Assembly: GCA_022839785.1 (NCBI GenBank)
Contig: JALHJW010000002.1
Coordinates: 310,001-374,000 of the forward strand
Direction of reading: 5' to 3'
Origin: Desulfovibrio sp.
GTDB taxonomy: Bacteria > Desulfobacterota > Desulfovibrionia > Desulfovibrionales > Desulfovibrionaceae
Length of the DNA: 64,000 nt
The notes beneath the pieces were generated by a model. The model saw only the letters and a program-made list of their open reading frames with translations. It ran no database searches and had not been told where the DNA came from. The number at the start of each line of letters is the position of its first letter. Positions within the stretch are counted from its first letter, which is position 1. Below are positions 24,625 through 32,903 of this stretch, piece after piece. Made by a program: the position numbers and the translations under genes.

Positions 24625-25869
24625 ATGCAACGCCGGATGCCCCACACGACGCCACGCGCGCGGCGCTCCCGCCGCGCGACCGCCCTGCTCCTCTGCGCCG
24701 CGCTTCTCGCCGCCCTCTTCCTGCCCGCCTGCTCGGGCCGCACCGTCTCGGACGCCGTAACCATCGCCTCCAGCCCCTCGCCCTCCACCGTGGGCCGCGT
24801 GCTCGGCCGCCGCGCCGTGAACTACGCCGCCAACCCGGCCCAGCTCGACCGCGACGTCAAAGCCATGCAGGCCGCCCTGCAAAAGCTCTTCGGAGGCCTC
24901 AAGGGCAAGGCAGGGGACCAGTGGGGGGCCAAGGACGCCGAGGTCCCCTCGCCCAAGCGCTACGTGAAGTACCTGCGCGGCTACAAGACCCGCGCCATCG
25001 TGGACTTCGAGGCCGGAACCGTGACCGTGGAGACCGTGGACCAGACCGACCCCCGCAGCGCCCTGCGCGAGGCCATCGTCGTCACCCTGCTCACCCCGCG
25101 CGACCCGCGCAGCGTGGACCTCTTCTCCGACAAGGAGATCCGCCTGGGCGACGAACCCTACCTGCTCGGCCTCGTGCTCGACCACGAAAACCAGGACATC
25201 CGCTGGGAATGGCGCGCCGAGCGCTACGCCGACTGGCTCCTGGCCAATCGCCTGGCCGAGCGCCAGGGCTCCCGGCCGGAAAAGGACAGCCTGGTGCGCT
25301 TCGTGCGCATCGACATGGCCCCCGGACGGCTGGAACGCCAGGCCGCCAAATACCTCCCCCTGGCGAAACAGCACGCCGCGGCCTACCGCCTCGACACCGG
25401 CCTCGTGCTCTCCATCATGCGCGTCGAATCCGACTTCAACCCCTTCGCCGTCTCCCACGCCGGGGCCTTCGGCCTGATGCAGGTCGTGCCCGGCTCGGCG
25501 GGCCGCGACGTCTACGAGTTCCTGAACGGCAAGCCGGGCTTCCCGAACGCCGACGAGCTGCTCGATCCCGAAACCAACATCCGCTACGGCTCGGCCTACC
25601 TGCACCTGCTGCAAACCCGGCTCATCGCGCCCGTGGACGACCCCATCTCGCGCGAATACTGCGCCATCGCCGCCTACAACGGCGGACCCGGCTCGGTCCT
25701 GCGCACCTTCGCCGCCGACAAGGACGCAGCCCTGGGACGCATCAACGGCATGCCGCCCGACCAGGTTTACGATGTCATTACGCAGAAGCACCCGGCCGAC
25801 GAGACGCGGCGGTACCTGTGGAAGGTGGTCATGGCGCGGCGGGAGTTTCGGGGAATCGAGGGGAAGTAG
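24625..25869 (+). CDS. Membrane-bound lytic murein transglycosylase (MltC-like)
   Basis: A 414-residue lipoprotein. It has a signal peptide with an LPAC lipobox (Cys36), so it should be anchored to the outer membrane. An N-terminal MltC-type region (about 60-230, YVKYLRGYKTRAIVDFEAG) precedes an SLT lysozyme-like domain with catalytic Glu268 in MRVESDFNPFAVS, then GLMQVVP and the CAIAAYNGGPGSV loop. It cleaves glycan strands of murein, forming 1,6-anhydro products. The ATG at 24625 is used; a TTG 27 bases earlier is possible. It is transcribed away from marC and is followed by two strong hairpins. Confidence 0.9.
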   Translation: MQRRMPHTTPRARRSRRATALLLCAALLAALFLPACSGRTVSDAVTIASSPSPSTVGRVLGRRAVNYAANPAQLDRDVKAMQAALQKLFGGLKGKAGDQWGAKDAEVPSPKRYVKYLRGYKTRAIVDFEAGTVTVETVDQTDPRSALREAIVVTLLTPRDPRSVDLFSDKEIRLGDEPYLLGLVLDHENQDIRWEWRAERYADWLLANRLAERQGSRPEKDSLVRFVRIDMAPGRLERQAAKYLPLAKQHAAAYRLDTGLVLSIMRVESDFNPFAVSHAGAFGLMQVVPGSAGRDVYEFLNGKPGFPNADELLDPETNIRYGSAYLHLLQTRLIAPVDDPISREYCAIAAYNGGPGSVLRTFAADKDAALGRINGMPPDQVYDVITQKHPADETRRYLWKVVMARREFRGIEGK

Positions 25870-25877
25870 GGAATGAA

Positions 25878-25899
25878 CCAAGGGGCCGAGGCCCCTTGG
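25878..25899. terminator. Terminator-like palindrome after mltC-like gene
   Basis: Perfect ten-base arms (CCAAGGGGCC and GGCCCCTTGG) around GA, nine bases past the stop codon. Confidence 0.6.
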
Positions 25900-26106
25900 A
25901 ACCCCAATCTCTGCGCGGCACGACCGCTGTCCCGGCATGCGTGGTCACGACGGTGATGCGGCTATCGGGAAGGGACGGTTGTCGACGGGAGGAAGGCGGG
26001 GCAAGATCCAAGACGTTTTTTTCCGTTCCCGCCGGGGACGGCGGAAACGAAAAACTCCGCCCTGCCCCCCGTCTGGTCATTTTCCGCACCCTGGCACGCC
26101 CCAAAA

Positions 26107-26129
26107 CCGGGGGGCCTGAGGCCCCCCGG
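26107..26129. terminator. Terminator-like palindrome after comM
   Basis: Perfect ten-base arms (CCGGGGGGCC and GGCCCCCCGG) around TGA, thirty bases past the comM stop on the minus strand. The plus-strand left flank CCAAAA reads as TTTTGG after the hairpin on the minus strand, a short T-run that suits termination of comM. Confidence 0.65.
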
Positions 26130-26158
26130 TCGCCGGAGGCGTCTTCCTCCCCCCCAGC

Positions 26159-27694
26159 CTAGACCAGCCCGCCCCGATCCATGCTGCGATAGTTGATCGC
26201 CTCGGCCAGATGCTGCACGGCCAGCCGGTCTTCCCCGGCGAGGTCGGCGATGGTGCGCGCGAGCCTGAGGATGCGCGTGTAGGCGCGGGCCGAGAGGGCC
26301 AGGGAGCGCACGGCCTTTTCCAGGAAGGCGGATTCGGGCTGGCCGAGCGCGCAGTGCTGGTCCAGGAGCTTGCCCGAGAGTTCGGCGTTGAGGCGGATGG
26401 GTTCGCCTGCGTAGCGGTCGGCCTGGATGCGGCGGACATGCAGCACGCGGCCGCGGATGTCGGCCGAGGCCGTGCCGGGGCGCACGCCGCGCAGGTCCTC
26501 GTAGGGCACGGCCGGGACCTCCACGTGCAGGTCGATGCGGTCGAGCAGCGGCCCGGAGAGGCGCGCGCGGTAGCGGGCCACGGCCTGGGGCGTGCAGGTG
26601 CAGGCGTGGCGTTCATCCGTGAGAAAGCCGCAGGGGCAGGGGTTCATGGCCGCCACGAGCATGAAGTCCGCGGGGTAGGACAGGGCCACGGCGGCGCGGG
26701 AGATGGTCACGCTGCCGCCTTCCAGGGGCTGGCGCAGGACTTCGAGCACGGGCTTCTTGAATTCGGGCAGTTCGTCGAGGAAGAGCACGCCCCGATGCGC
26801 CAGGGAGACTTCGCCCGGCCGGGGCACGGCCCCGCCGCCGATGAGCCCGGCGTCGGAGATGGTGTGATGCGGCGCGCGGAAGGGCCGGGTGACGAGCAGC
26901 GCCCGGTCCTCGGGCAGCATGCCGGCCACGGAGTAGATCTTCGTGACCTCCAGGGCCTCGTCGAAGCCGAGCGGCGGCAGGACCGTGGGGACGCGCGCCG
27001 CGAGCATGGTCTTGCCGCTGCCGGGCGGGCCGGAGAAGAGCAGGTTGTGCCCGCCGCTGGCCGCGATCTCGATGGCGCGTTTGGCGTGCTCCTGGCCTTT
27101 GACCTCGGCGAAATCCACGTGGAAGGTCTCGCGTTCGCGCCACAGGGACTCCACGTCCGTGCGCACGGACGGAAGCGGCCGTTCGCCGCTGAGGTGGTCC
27201 ACGACCTCGGCCAGGGTGGCCGCGCCGTAGACGGCCAACCCCTCCACCACGGCGGCCTCGCGCGCGTTGGCCCTGGGCACGATGATCCCGGCCGCGCCGT
27301 CGGCCTTGGCGCGCACGGCCAGGGGCAGCACGCCGGTCACGGGCCTGAGTTCGCCGGTGAGGGACAGTTCGCCCGCAAAGAAAAAGCGTGCGGCCGTCTC
27401 GGCCGGAACCACCTCGGCCCCGCCCAGCAGTCCCACGGCCAGGGGCAGATCGTAGCCGCTGCCCTCCTTGCGCACGTCGGCCGGGGCCAGATTCACGGTG
27501 ATGCGCGCGGGCGGCATGCGGAAGCCGCAGTTCTTGAGCGCCGCGAAGACCCGTTCCTTGGCCTCGCGCACCGCGCCGTCCGGTAAGCCGACCAACGTGA
27601 ACGCAGGCATCCCTTGCCGCGCCACGTCGGCCTCCAGGGCCACGGTGATGGCGTCGATGCCGGCGAGCGCGGCGGTGCGGACCGTGCAGAGCAT
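26159..27694 (-). CDS. comM: YifB/ComM-type AAA+ Mg-chelatase-like ATPase
   Basis: A 511-residue ComM homologue. It has the N-terminal chelatase-associated domain (MLCTVRTAALAGIDAITVALEADV in parts; GLPDGAVREAKERVFAALKNCGF), then an AAA+ core with Walker A GPPGSGKTMLAAR at about residue 220 and Walker B GVLFLDELPEF. A C-terminal Mg_chelatase_C region ends with LAEAINYRSMD. ComM is a hexameric helicase that helps branch migration of incoming DNA in natural transformation. Several Cys (PCPCGFLTDERHACTC) lie in the expected zinc-like cluster. A -10-like TATACT on the minus strand is at 27754-27759. Confidence 0.94.
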   Translation of the reverse strand: MLCTVRTAALAGIDAITVALEADVARQGMPAFTLVGLPDGAVREAKERVFAALKNCGFRMPPARITVNLAPADVRKEGSGYDLPLAVGLLGGAEVVPAETAARFFFAGELSLTGELRPVTGVLPLAVRAKADGAAGIIVPRANAREAAVVEGLAVYGAATLAEVVDHLSGERPLPSVRTDVESLWRERETFHVDFAEVKGQEHAKRAIEIAASGGHNLLFSGPPGSGKTMLAARVPTVLPPLGFDEALEVTKIYSVAGMLPEDRALLVTRPFRAPHHTISDAGLIGGGAVPRPGEVSLAHRGVLFLDELPEFKKPVLEVLRQPLEGGSVTISRAAVALSYPADFMLVAAMNPCPCGFLTDERHACTCTPQAVARYRARLSGPLLDRIDLHVEVPAVPYEDLRGVRPGTASADIRGRVLHVRRIQADRYAGEPIRLNAELSGKLLDQHCALGQPESAFLEKAVRSLALSARAYTRILRLARTIADLAGEDRLAVQHLAEAINYRSMDRGGLV

Positions 27695-28007
27695 GGGCGG
27701 CCTCGGGCTTGGGGTGGACGATGGGCGCAGACCGGAGACTCTGTCGCACGGGCAGTATAGGCGATACCGGGGCGGAAGGCCAGGGGCGCGTCGCCGGGTC
27801 GGCGGCGGGCCATTCGGCCGGGAGGATAGGCATGGCCTATTGGTGGGGCCGAAAGCATTCTCATAATCGATTTGACGGCGCGCCCCAAAAGAGCCGATGA
27901 CCACCATACTGCCCAGCGAGGTGAGCGATGCTCGTAAGAACTTCATATTGTTTGAAAAAACATATGAACCGGGGTGTTTTGCCCGGGCTGTGCCCGGCAG
28001 GGGCCGC
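27695..28007. other. Divergent intergenic region between comM and the activase gene
   Basis: This 313-base gap contains no convincing gene. On the minus strand a -10-like TATACT (27754-27759) could serve comM. On the plus strand TTGGTG (27840-27845) and CATAAT (27862-27867), 16 bases apart, could form a promoter. Further down is a clear dyad (27942-27968). The last third is markedly AT-rich. An in-frame ATG at 27897 upstream of the activase was rejected as start. Confidence 0.45.
27942..27968. promoter_or_regulatory. AT-rich dyad upstream of the activase-reductase pair
   Basis: TTCATAT and ATATGAA form perfect outer arms, and the inner TGTTT/AAACA continue the symmetry with one unpaired base. 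The centre is GAAA. It ends 40 bases before the GTG start of the activase. It could be an operator or a transcript hairpin. Confidence 0.45.
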
Positions 28008-28802
28008 GTGATCGTCGCGGGCGTGGACGTGGGCTCCACCGGGGCCAAGGCCGTGGTGCTTCATGCGGCGGACGGCGGAATCCTGGGCCGGGCCGAAGCG
28101 CCCACGGGCTATTCGCCGCCCAGGGCCGGGGAGGCCGTGCTCGACGACGCCCTGGCCCAGGCCGGGGCGGCGCGGGGCGATCTCGCCGCTGTGGTGGGCA
28201 CGGGGTACGGCCGCGTGGCCCTGCCCTTTGCCGACCGCCGCGTCACCGAGATCACCTGCCACGCGCGCGGCGCGCGCCATCTCGTGCCCGAGGCGCGCAG
28301 CGTGCTCGACATCGGCGGCCAGGACTCCAAGCTCATCGCCCTGAATCCCGACGGCTCGGTGCGCGACTTCGTCATGAACGACAAGTGCGCCGCGGGCACC
28401 GGCCGCTTCATCCAGAACATGGCCGCGGCGCTCGGGCTGGCGATGGAGGATTTCGGGACGGCGGCCCGGAGCGCCGAGCCCCTGGCCCTGTCCAGCATGT
28501 GCGCGGTCTTCGCCGAAACCGAGATCATCGGCCTCACGGCCCAGGGCGCGGCCGTGGAGGCCCTGGCCTCGGGCATCATGGACTCCATCGCCCGGCGGCT
28601 GAAGACCCTGTCCGGCCGCGTGCCCCTGGTCCCGGTCTGCGTCTTCACCGGCGGCCTCGCGCGCAGTTCCGAGATGGCCGGGCTCCTCGCCCGGGGCCTG
28701 GGCGTGGAGCTGCGGACGCCTCCGGACGCCCTCTACGCCGGGGCCATCGGCGCGGCGCTCATCGCGGCCGACGGCCTCGCCCTTTCCGACCCTCAACCCT
28801 GA
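28008..28802 (+). CDS. Activator ATPase of a double-cubane-cluster reductase (BadF/BcrA type)
   Basis: A 264-residue ASKHA-fold ATPase of the acyl-CoA dehydratase activase type. Seen are the first phosphate loop GVDVGSTGAKAV (residues 5-16), DIGGQDSK (about 101-108) and two Cys, Cys127 in MNDKCAAGTG and Cys165 in SSMCAVFAE, that bind one [4Fe-4S] cluster at the dimer interface. It uses ATP to raise electrons to low potential and pass them to its partner, which is the next gene (15 bp gap). The GTG at 28008 with AGGGG upstream matches family length (about 255-265). Confidence 0.9.
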   Translation: MIVAGVDVGSTGAKAVVLHAADGGILGRAEAPTGYSPPRAGEAVLDDALAQAGAARGDLAAVVGTGYGRVALPFADRRVTEITCHARGARHLVPEARSVLDIGGQDSKLIALNPDGSVRDFVMNDKCAAGTGRFIQNMAAALGLAMEDFGTAARSAEPLALSSMCAVFAETEIIGLTAQGAAVEALASGIMDSIARRLKTLSGRVPLVPVCVFTGGLARSSEMAGLLARGLGVELRTPPDALYAGAIGAALIAADGLALSDPQP

Positions 28803-28817
28803 CCTGGGAGAACACGC

Positions 28818-29945
28818 ATGAGCTTCGCATCCGTCGACCGCCTGACCACCGCCGCCGAGAAGAATCCCCTGCGCGTCAAGGAAGCCAAGGAGCAGGGCCG
28901 CAAGATCGTGGGCCTGTACTGCCTCTACTCCCCGGCCGAGATCGCCCTGGCCGCCGGGGCCGCGCCCATGGTCCTGTGCGGCACGCGCAACGACCCCATC
29001 GCCACGGCCGAGGAGACCCTGCCGCGCAACCTCTGCCCGCTGATCAAGAGCAGCTACGGCTTCGCCGTGCAGGGCACCTGCCCCTATTTCAGCGCCTCGG
29101 ACCTCATCGTCGCGGACACCACCTGCGACGGCAAGAAGAAGATGTTCGAGTTCATGGCCGAACAGAAGCCCCTGCACCTGCTCTATCTGCCGCACGGCCC
29201 GCATCTGCCCGAGGCCCGCGCCTTCTGGGCGGCGGAGATGCGCCGCCTGGTGGAGCGGCTGGAGAAGGAGTTCGGCGTGACCATCGACGACGCGGCCCTG
29301 GCCAGGGCCATCGCCCTGGGCAACCGGGAGCGCGCGGCGCTCAAAGCCTTCATGGACCTCTCCAAGATGAGGCCCGCCCCGCTTTCGGGCATGAAGGTCC
29401 TGGAGGTGCTCTTCAAGGCCGGGTTCTTCGTGGAGAAGGAGGAGGTCATCGGCCTGCTTGAGGACATCGTGGCAGAGGTCCGGGCCGCCGCTCCGGGCAC
29501 GGACAAGGAGGGGCCGCGCATCCTGCTCACCGGCGTGCCCGTGGGCATGGGCTCGCACAAGGTGGTGAAGCTGCTGGAGGACGCCGGAGCCCGCGTGGTG
29601 GCCTTCGAGAACTGCACCGGCTACAAGAAGGCCGCGCCCGTGGCCACGGACAAGGCCCCGCTGGACGCCCTGGCCGAACGCTACCTGGCCACGCCCTGCT
29701 CCATCATGTCGCCCAACACCGCCCGCTTCGACCTGCTGGACGAACTCATGCGCGAGTTCAAGGTGGACGCCGTGGTGGACCTCACCTGGCAGGCCTGCCA
29801 CACCTACAACGTGGAGGCGGGCCTGGTGCGCCGTTTCGTGCAGGACAAGGGCCTGCCCTACCTGCAGATCGAGACTGACTACTCCGAGGCCGACGCCGAA
29901 CAGCTCAAAGTCCGCATCGAGGCCTTCCTGGAGATGCTGGGCTGA
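28818..29945 (+). CDS. Double-cubane-cluster-containing anaerobic reductase (HgdB/YjiM family)
   Basis: A 375-residue protein of the 2-hydroxyacyl-CoA dehydratase D-subunit superfamily. A single chain beside one activase matches the DCCP group described from Carboxydothermus and E. coli YjiM-YjiL, where an [Fe8S9] double cubane reduces small molecules. Many conserved Cys are present: Cys35, Cys54, Cys73 (NLCPLIKSSYGF), Cys88 (GTCPYF), Cys103 (DTTCDGKKK), then ENCTGYKK, TPCSIMSP and WQACHTYN. The physiological substrate is not known. The alternative, a true hydroxyacyl-CoA dehydratase subunit, is less likely because no second subunit or CoA transferase is nearby. Confidence 0.87.
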   Translation: MSFASVDRLTTAAEKNPLRVKEAKEQGRKIVGLYCLYSPAEIALAAGAAPMVLCGTRNDPIATAEETLPRNLCPLIKSSYGFAVQGTCPYFSASDLIVADTTCDGKKKMFEFMAEQKPLHLLYLPHGPHLPEARAFWAAEMRRLVERLEKEFGVTIDDAALARAIALGNRERAALKAFMDLSKMRPAPLSGMKVLEVLFKAGFFVEKEEVIGLLEDIVAEVRAAAPGTDKEGPRILLTGVPVGMGSHKVVKLLEDAGARVVAFENCTGYKKAAPVATDKAPLDALAERYLATPCSIMSPNTARFDLLDELMREFKVDAVVDLTWQACHTYNVEAGLVRRFVQDKGLPYLQIETDYSEADAEQLKVRIEAFLEMLG

Positions 29946-29981
29946 ACCGCCCGCGTCCGCGCGGGCCTGGCTTTCGCACGG

Positions 29982-30009
29982 ACACGGGGCCGGAGGCCCG
30001 GCCCCGTGT
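29982..30009 (+). terminator. Terminator hairpin after the reductase gene
   Basis: Perfect 12-base arms (29982-29993 and 29998-30009) around AGGC, followed by TTCCGTT. It begins 37 bases after the stop codon. Confidence 0.65.
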
Positions 30010-30090
30010 TCCGTTCGGCCCCGTCTTCGCGTATGCTCCTCTTCCCGGCGGCGCAGGACGCCGCCGAGGCCGCAGACCACAAGGACGACC

Positions 30091-31140
30091 ATGAGCTGGC
30101 GCATCTCCCCCGCTGTCGACGACATCCTGCGCAAGGCCGAGGACATGGAGGGCATCGACGCCCACGAGGCGGCCCAGCTCCTGCGCCTGCCGCTCTGCTC
30201 CGGCGAGGTCTTCGCCGTCATGGAGGCGGCCTCGCGCATGTCCCGCCTGACCTTCGGCAACAAGGGCGAACGGCATTTCCACATCGGCCTCAACGTCGAG
30301 CCCTGCCGCTTCGACTGCGCCTTCTGCTCCCTGACTCGCACGGCCGGGGCCTTCGTGGAGAAGGTCGAGTTCCCCGAGGAGCAGATCGTGGCCTGGGCGC
30401 GCGAGGCCGAGGCCACGGGCGCGGACGCCCTGAACCTCATGACCACGGGCGCCTACAGCTTCGAGCGGCTGCTTGAGATCGGCCGCCTGCTGGGCCGCGC
30501 CGTGTCCACCCCGCTGGTGGCCAACACCCGCGACATCACGCACAAGGAAGGGGAACGGCTCCTGCAGGCCGGATACGTGGGCTGCTACCACTCCGTGCGC
30601 CTGGGCGAGGGCCGGGATACGCCCTTCGATCCGGAACTGCGCAAGCGGACCATCGCGGTCTTCCGCGACGTGGGGCTGCTCTGGATGAACTGCGTGGAGC
30701 CCGCGGGGCCGGAGCACACGCCCGAGGAAATCGCCGGGCTGATGGTCCTGGCGCGCGAGATGGGCGCGGTCTATTCCGGGGTCATGCGCCGCATCAACTT
30801 CCCGGGCTCGCCCAAGGAGCCCGAGGGCATGATCAACGAGCGCGAGATGGCCCGCATGGTGGCGGTCAGCCGCCTGGTCATGGGCGCGGCGGCGCGGGCG
30901 CACTGCACCCATGAGCCCAACGCCGTCTCGCTCCTGGCCGGGGCCAACCTGGTCTTCCCCGAGGTCGGCTCCAGCCCGCGCGACCGCGAGGCCGACACCG
31001 GCAAGGGGCGCGGCAGCAGCAACGCGTCCTGCGCCGCGCTGCTGCGCGAGGTGGGCCTGGACCCCGCCCTGCCCTCCAACTGCTTCGGTCCCGCGCCCGA
31101 ACGAAGGTCCCAGGACCCGGGCTGCCCGTCCAGGCTGTAA
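30091..31140 (+). CDS. BioB-like radical SAM protein
   Basis: A 349-residue radical SAM enzyme. The [4Fe-4S] ligands are Cys72, Cys76 and Cys79 in EPCRFDCAFCS. The rest follows the biotin synthase layout: LNLMTTGAYSFERLLEIG, YVGCYHSVRLGEG, and a C-terminal AHCTHEPNAVSLLAGANLVFPEVGSSPRD. It lacks the extra [2Fe-2S] Cys set expected for true biotin synthase, and no bio genes are close, so the product is unknown. It lies only 20 bp before a substrate-binding protein gene for an ABC importer, suggesting that the imported compound or its precursor is related to this reaction. RBS AAGGA precedes the ATG. Confidence 0.85.
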   Translation: MSWRISPAVDDILRKAEDMEGIDAHEAAQLLRLPLCSGEVFAVMEAASRMSRLTFGNKGERHFHIGLNVEPCRFDCAFCSLTRTAGAFVEKVEFPEEQIVAWAREAEATGADALNLMTTGAYSFERLLEIGRLLGRAVSTPLVANTRDITHKEGERLLQAGYVGCYHSVRLGEGRDTPFDPELRKRTIAVFRDVGLLWMNCVEPAGPEHTPEEIAGLMVLAREMGAVYSGVMRRINFPGSPKEPEGMINEREMARMVAVSRLVMGAAARAHCTHEPNAVSLLAGANLVFPEVGSSPRDREADTGKGRGSSNASCAALLREVGLDPALPSNCFGPAPERRSQDPGCPSRL

Positions 31141-31160
31141 CCGCACGACAAGGAGCCGGC

Positions 31161-32099
31161 ATGGCCCGTTTCCTCACCCTGGTCCTGCTCCTCGGCCTCG
31201 CCCTGGCCCCCTCCCCGGCCCGCGCCCAGGACGCTTGGCGCGTGGGCACCTGGAAGACCGCGCAGACCATCCAGCCCTTCCTCTACGAGCGCTTTTCGCC
31301 CGGGGCGGCGGTCACGGTCCTGCCCTTCACCAATCCCGGAGACCAGAAGGCCGCGCTGCTCTCCGGCAGCCTGGACATGACCGGCACCACCCTGGTCCTG
31401 GCCATCCAGGCGGCTTCGCGCGGCGAGCCCATCCGCCTCGTGGCCTCCCTGTGCGAGAAGTGCTCGGCCCTGGTGGCAAGGAAGGGCGTCCCGGTGCGGG
31501 GCGTCGTCGACCTGAGGGGCCGCAGGGTCGGCTACGTGCCCGGCACCATGCACGAGATCCTGCTGCGCGAGACCCTGACCCGCGCCGGGCTCGACCCGGA
31601 CAGGGACGTGAAGCTGCTGCGCGTGGACTTCTTCGACATGGGCACGGCCCTGGCGCGCGGGGACATCGACGCCTTCCTCTCGGGCGAGCCGCTGCCCACC
31701 CAGGCCAAGTTGCAGGGCTACGGCGAGATTCTGGCCTACCCCTACTTCGACGACTCCATCGGCCCCATCAACGCGGGCATGATCGTGCGTAGCGAGACCG
31801 CGGACACGCAGCCGGACAAGGTCGCGGCCATGGTCGCGGCCCATGTCCGGGCCACCGAGGGGCTGAACGCGGACGCGGCGTTCTGGCTGGCCGAGGCCTC
31901 GTCCCGTTTCGGCGCGTCCCTGGACGTGCTACGGCTGGCCGCCCCGAACATGGCCCTGACCTGGGACATGGACGAGGCCTTCGTCGCGCGCGTCGCCGCC
32001 CTCGGCAAGCGCATGAAGGCGCTGGGCATGATCGAGCGGGAGCCGGACTACGCCGCGCTCATCGACACCCGCTTCGTGCGCGCGGCCAGGGGGCAGTGA
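31161..32099 (+). CDS. ABC transporter periplasmic substrate-binding protein (NMT1/SsuA type)
   Basis: A 312-residue exported protein with a signal peptide (cleavage near ARA-QD, residue 22-23). It follows the NMT1/THI5-like fold used for thiamine precursors, sulfonates and nitrate: an early GTWKTAQTIQPFLYERF, the middle LRGRRVGYVPGTMHEILL, and GEPLPTQAKLQGYGEILAYPYFDD. The sequence does not settle the ligand. RBS AAGGAG is six bases upstream of the ATG. It is followed 6 bp later by the permease. Confidence 0.87.
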   Translation: MARFLTLVLLLGLALAPSPARAQDAWRVGTWKTAQTIQPFLYERFSPGAAVTVLPFTNPGDQKAALLSGSLDMTGTTLVLAIQAASRGEPIRLVASLCEKCSALVARKGVPVRGVVDLRGRRVGYVPGTMHEILLRETLTRAGLDPDRDVKLLRVDFFDMGTALARGDIDAFLSGEPLPTQAKLQGYGEILAYPYFDDSIGPINAGMIVRSETADTQPDKVAAMVAAHVRATEGLNADAAFWLAEASSRFGASLDVLRLAAPNMALTWDMDEAFVARVAALGKRMKALGMIEREPDYAALIDTRFVRAARGQ

Positions 32100-32105
32100 C
32101 CCGGC

Positions 32106-32903
32106 ATGGCCCGCAGTCTGTCCCGCGGCCTGCTGCCCCTGGCCCTGCCCCTGGCCGGACTGGGGGCCTGGTTCTGGGCCACCGGGCCGGGCATGCTGCC
32201 CGAATACCTGCTCCCCTCCCCCCCCGCCGTGGGCCGGGCCCTGTGCGACTACGTCCTGGGCGGAGTCCCGGGCGCGGCCTCCTCGCCCTACTCCGGCCGC
32301 TTCCCGACCGACCTCGCGGCCAGCCTTTCCCGCGTGCTGGGCGGCTTCTGCCTGGCCGTGGCCCTGGGGCTGCCGCTCGGGCTGGCCTCGGGCCGCCTGC
32401 CGCTCCTGGCCCGCCTGCTCTCCCCCGCGATCAACGGCCTGCGCTCCGTGCCCGGCATCTGCTGGCTGCCCTTGGCCCTGGTCTGGTTCGGCGTGGGGTA
32501 CAGGACCACGGTCTTCCTCATCGCCCTGGCCGCCTTCTTCCCGCTCTTCCTGAACGCCGCGGCCGGCGCGGCAGCCGTTCCGGCCGTGCAGCTCCGGGCC
32601 GGGGCCATGCTCGGCCTGTCCCGCCTCGGCCTCGTACGCCACGTGGTGCTCCCGGCCTCGGCGGGCCCTGTCCGCTCCGGCCTGCGCATCGGGCTGGGCC
32701 TCAGCTTCGCCTACCTCGTGCTGGGTGAGATGACCGGGGCCACGGAAGGACTCGGGGCCATGATCATGGACGCGCGGCTCATGGGCCGCGTGGACCTCGT
32801 CGTGGTCGGCATCCTGCTCGTCTCCCTGGCCGGGTGGCTGGCCGACGTCCTGCTCGTCCTGCTCCTGCGCGCGGCCTTCAAGAGCTGCAGGAGGCTGCCG
32901 TGA
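32106..32903 (+). CDS. ABC transporter permease (SsuC/TauC type)
   Basis: A 265-residue permease with about six membrane helices and the EAA-type loop VQLRAGAMLGLSRLGLVRHVVLPASAGPV near residues 155-185, where the ATPase docks. Typical family text is GLASGRLPLLARLLSPAINGLRSVPGICWLPLALVWFG. It imports the substrate presented by the preceding binding protein. Its stop overlaps the GTG start of the ATPase gene by four bases, giving translational coupling. Confidence 0.9.
   Translation: MARSLSRGLLPLALPLAGLGAWFWATGPGMLPEYLLPSPPAVGRALCDYVLGGVPGAASSPYSGRFPTDLAASLSRVLGGFCLAVALGLPLGLASGRLPLLARLLSPAINGLRSVPGICWLPLALVWFGVGYRTTVFLIALAAFFPLFLNAAAGAAAVPAVQLRAGAMLGLSRLGLVRHVVLPASAGPVRSGLRIGLGLSFAYLVLGEMTGATEGLGAMIMDARLMGRVDLVVVGILLVSLAGWLADVLLVLLLRAAFKSCRRLP

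Larger units (their letters stand above)
25870..26158. other. Intergenic spacer with two hairpins and an inverted repeat
   Basis: A 289-base gap between convergent mltC-like and comM genes. It holds a terminator-like palindrome at each end (25878-25899 and 26107-26129) and a central imperfect inverted repeat with arms 26015-26033 and 26040-26055, each containing T or A runs. No convincing coding frame was found; the short minus-strand frame at 25829-26104 is Pro/Arg-rich and has no RBS. Confidence 0.5.

Noticed and set aside
25829..26104. Short minus-strand gene in the mltC-comM gap
   Set aside because: Pro/Arg-rich product, no RBS, overlaps the mltC-like gene end and terminator hairpins.
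27897..28007. N-terminal extension of the activase from the ATG at 27897
   Set aside because: The extension spans the AT-rich dyad, lacks family similarity, and GTG 28008 has a better RBS and matches family length.
30091..31140. Biotin synthase assignment for the radical SAM gene
   Set aside because: It has only the SAM cluster Cys motif, and no biotin pathway genes are near.
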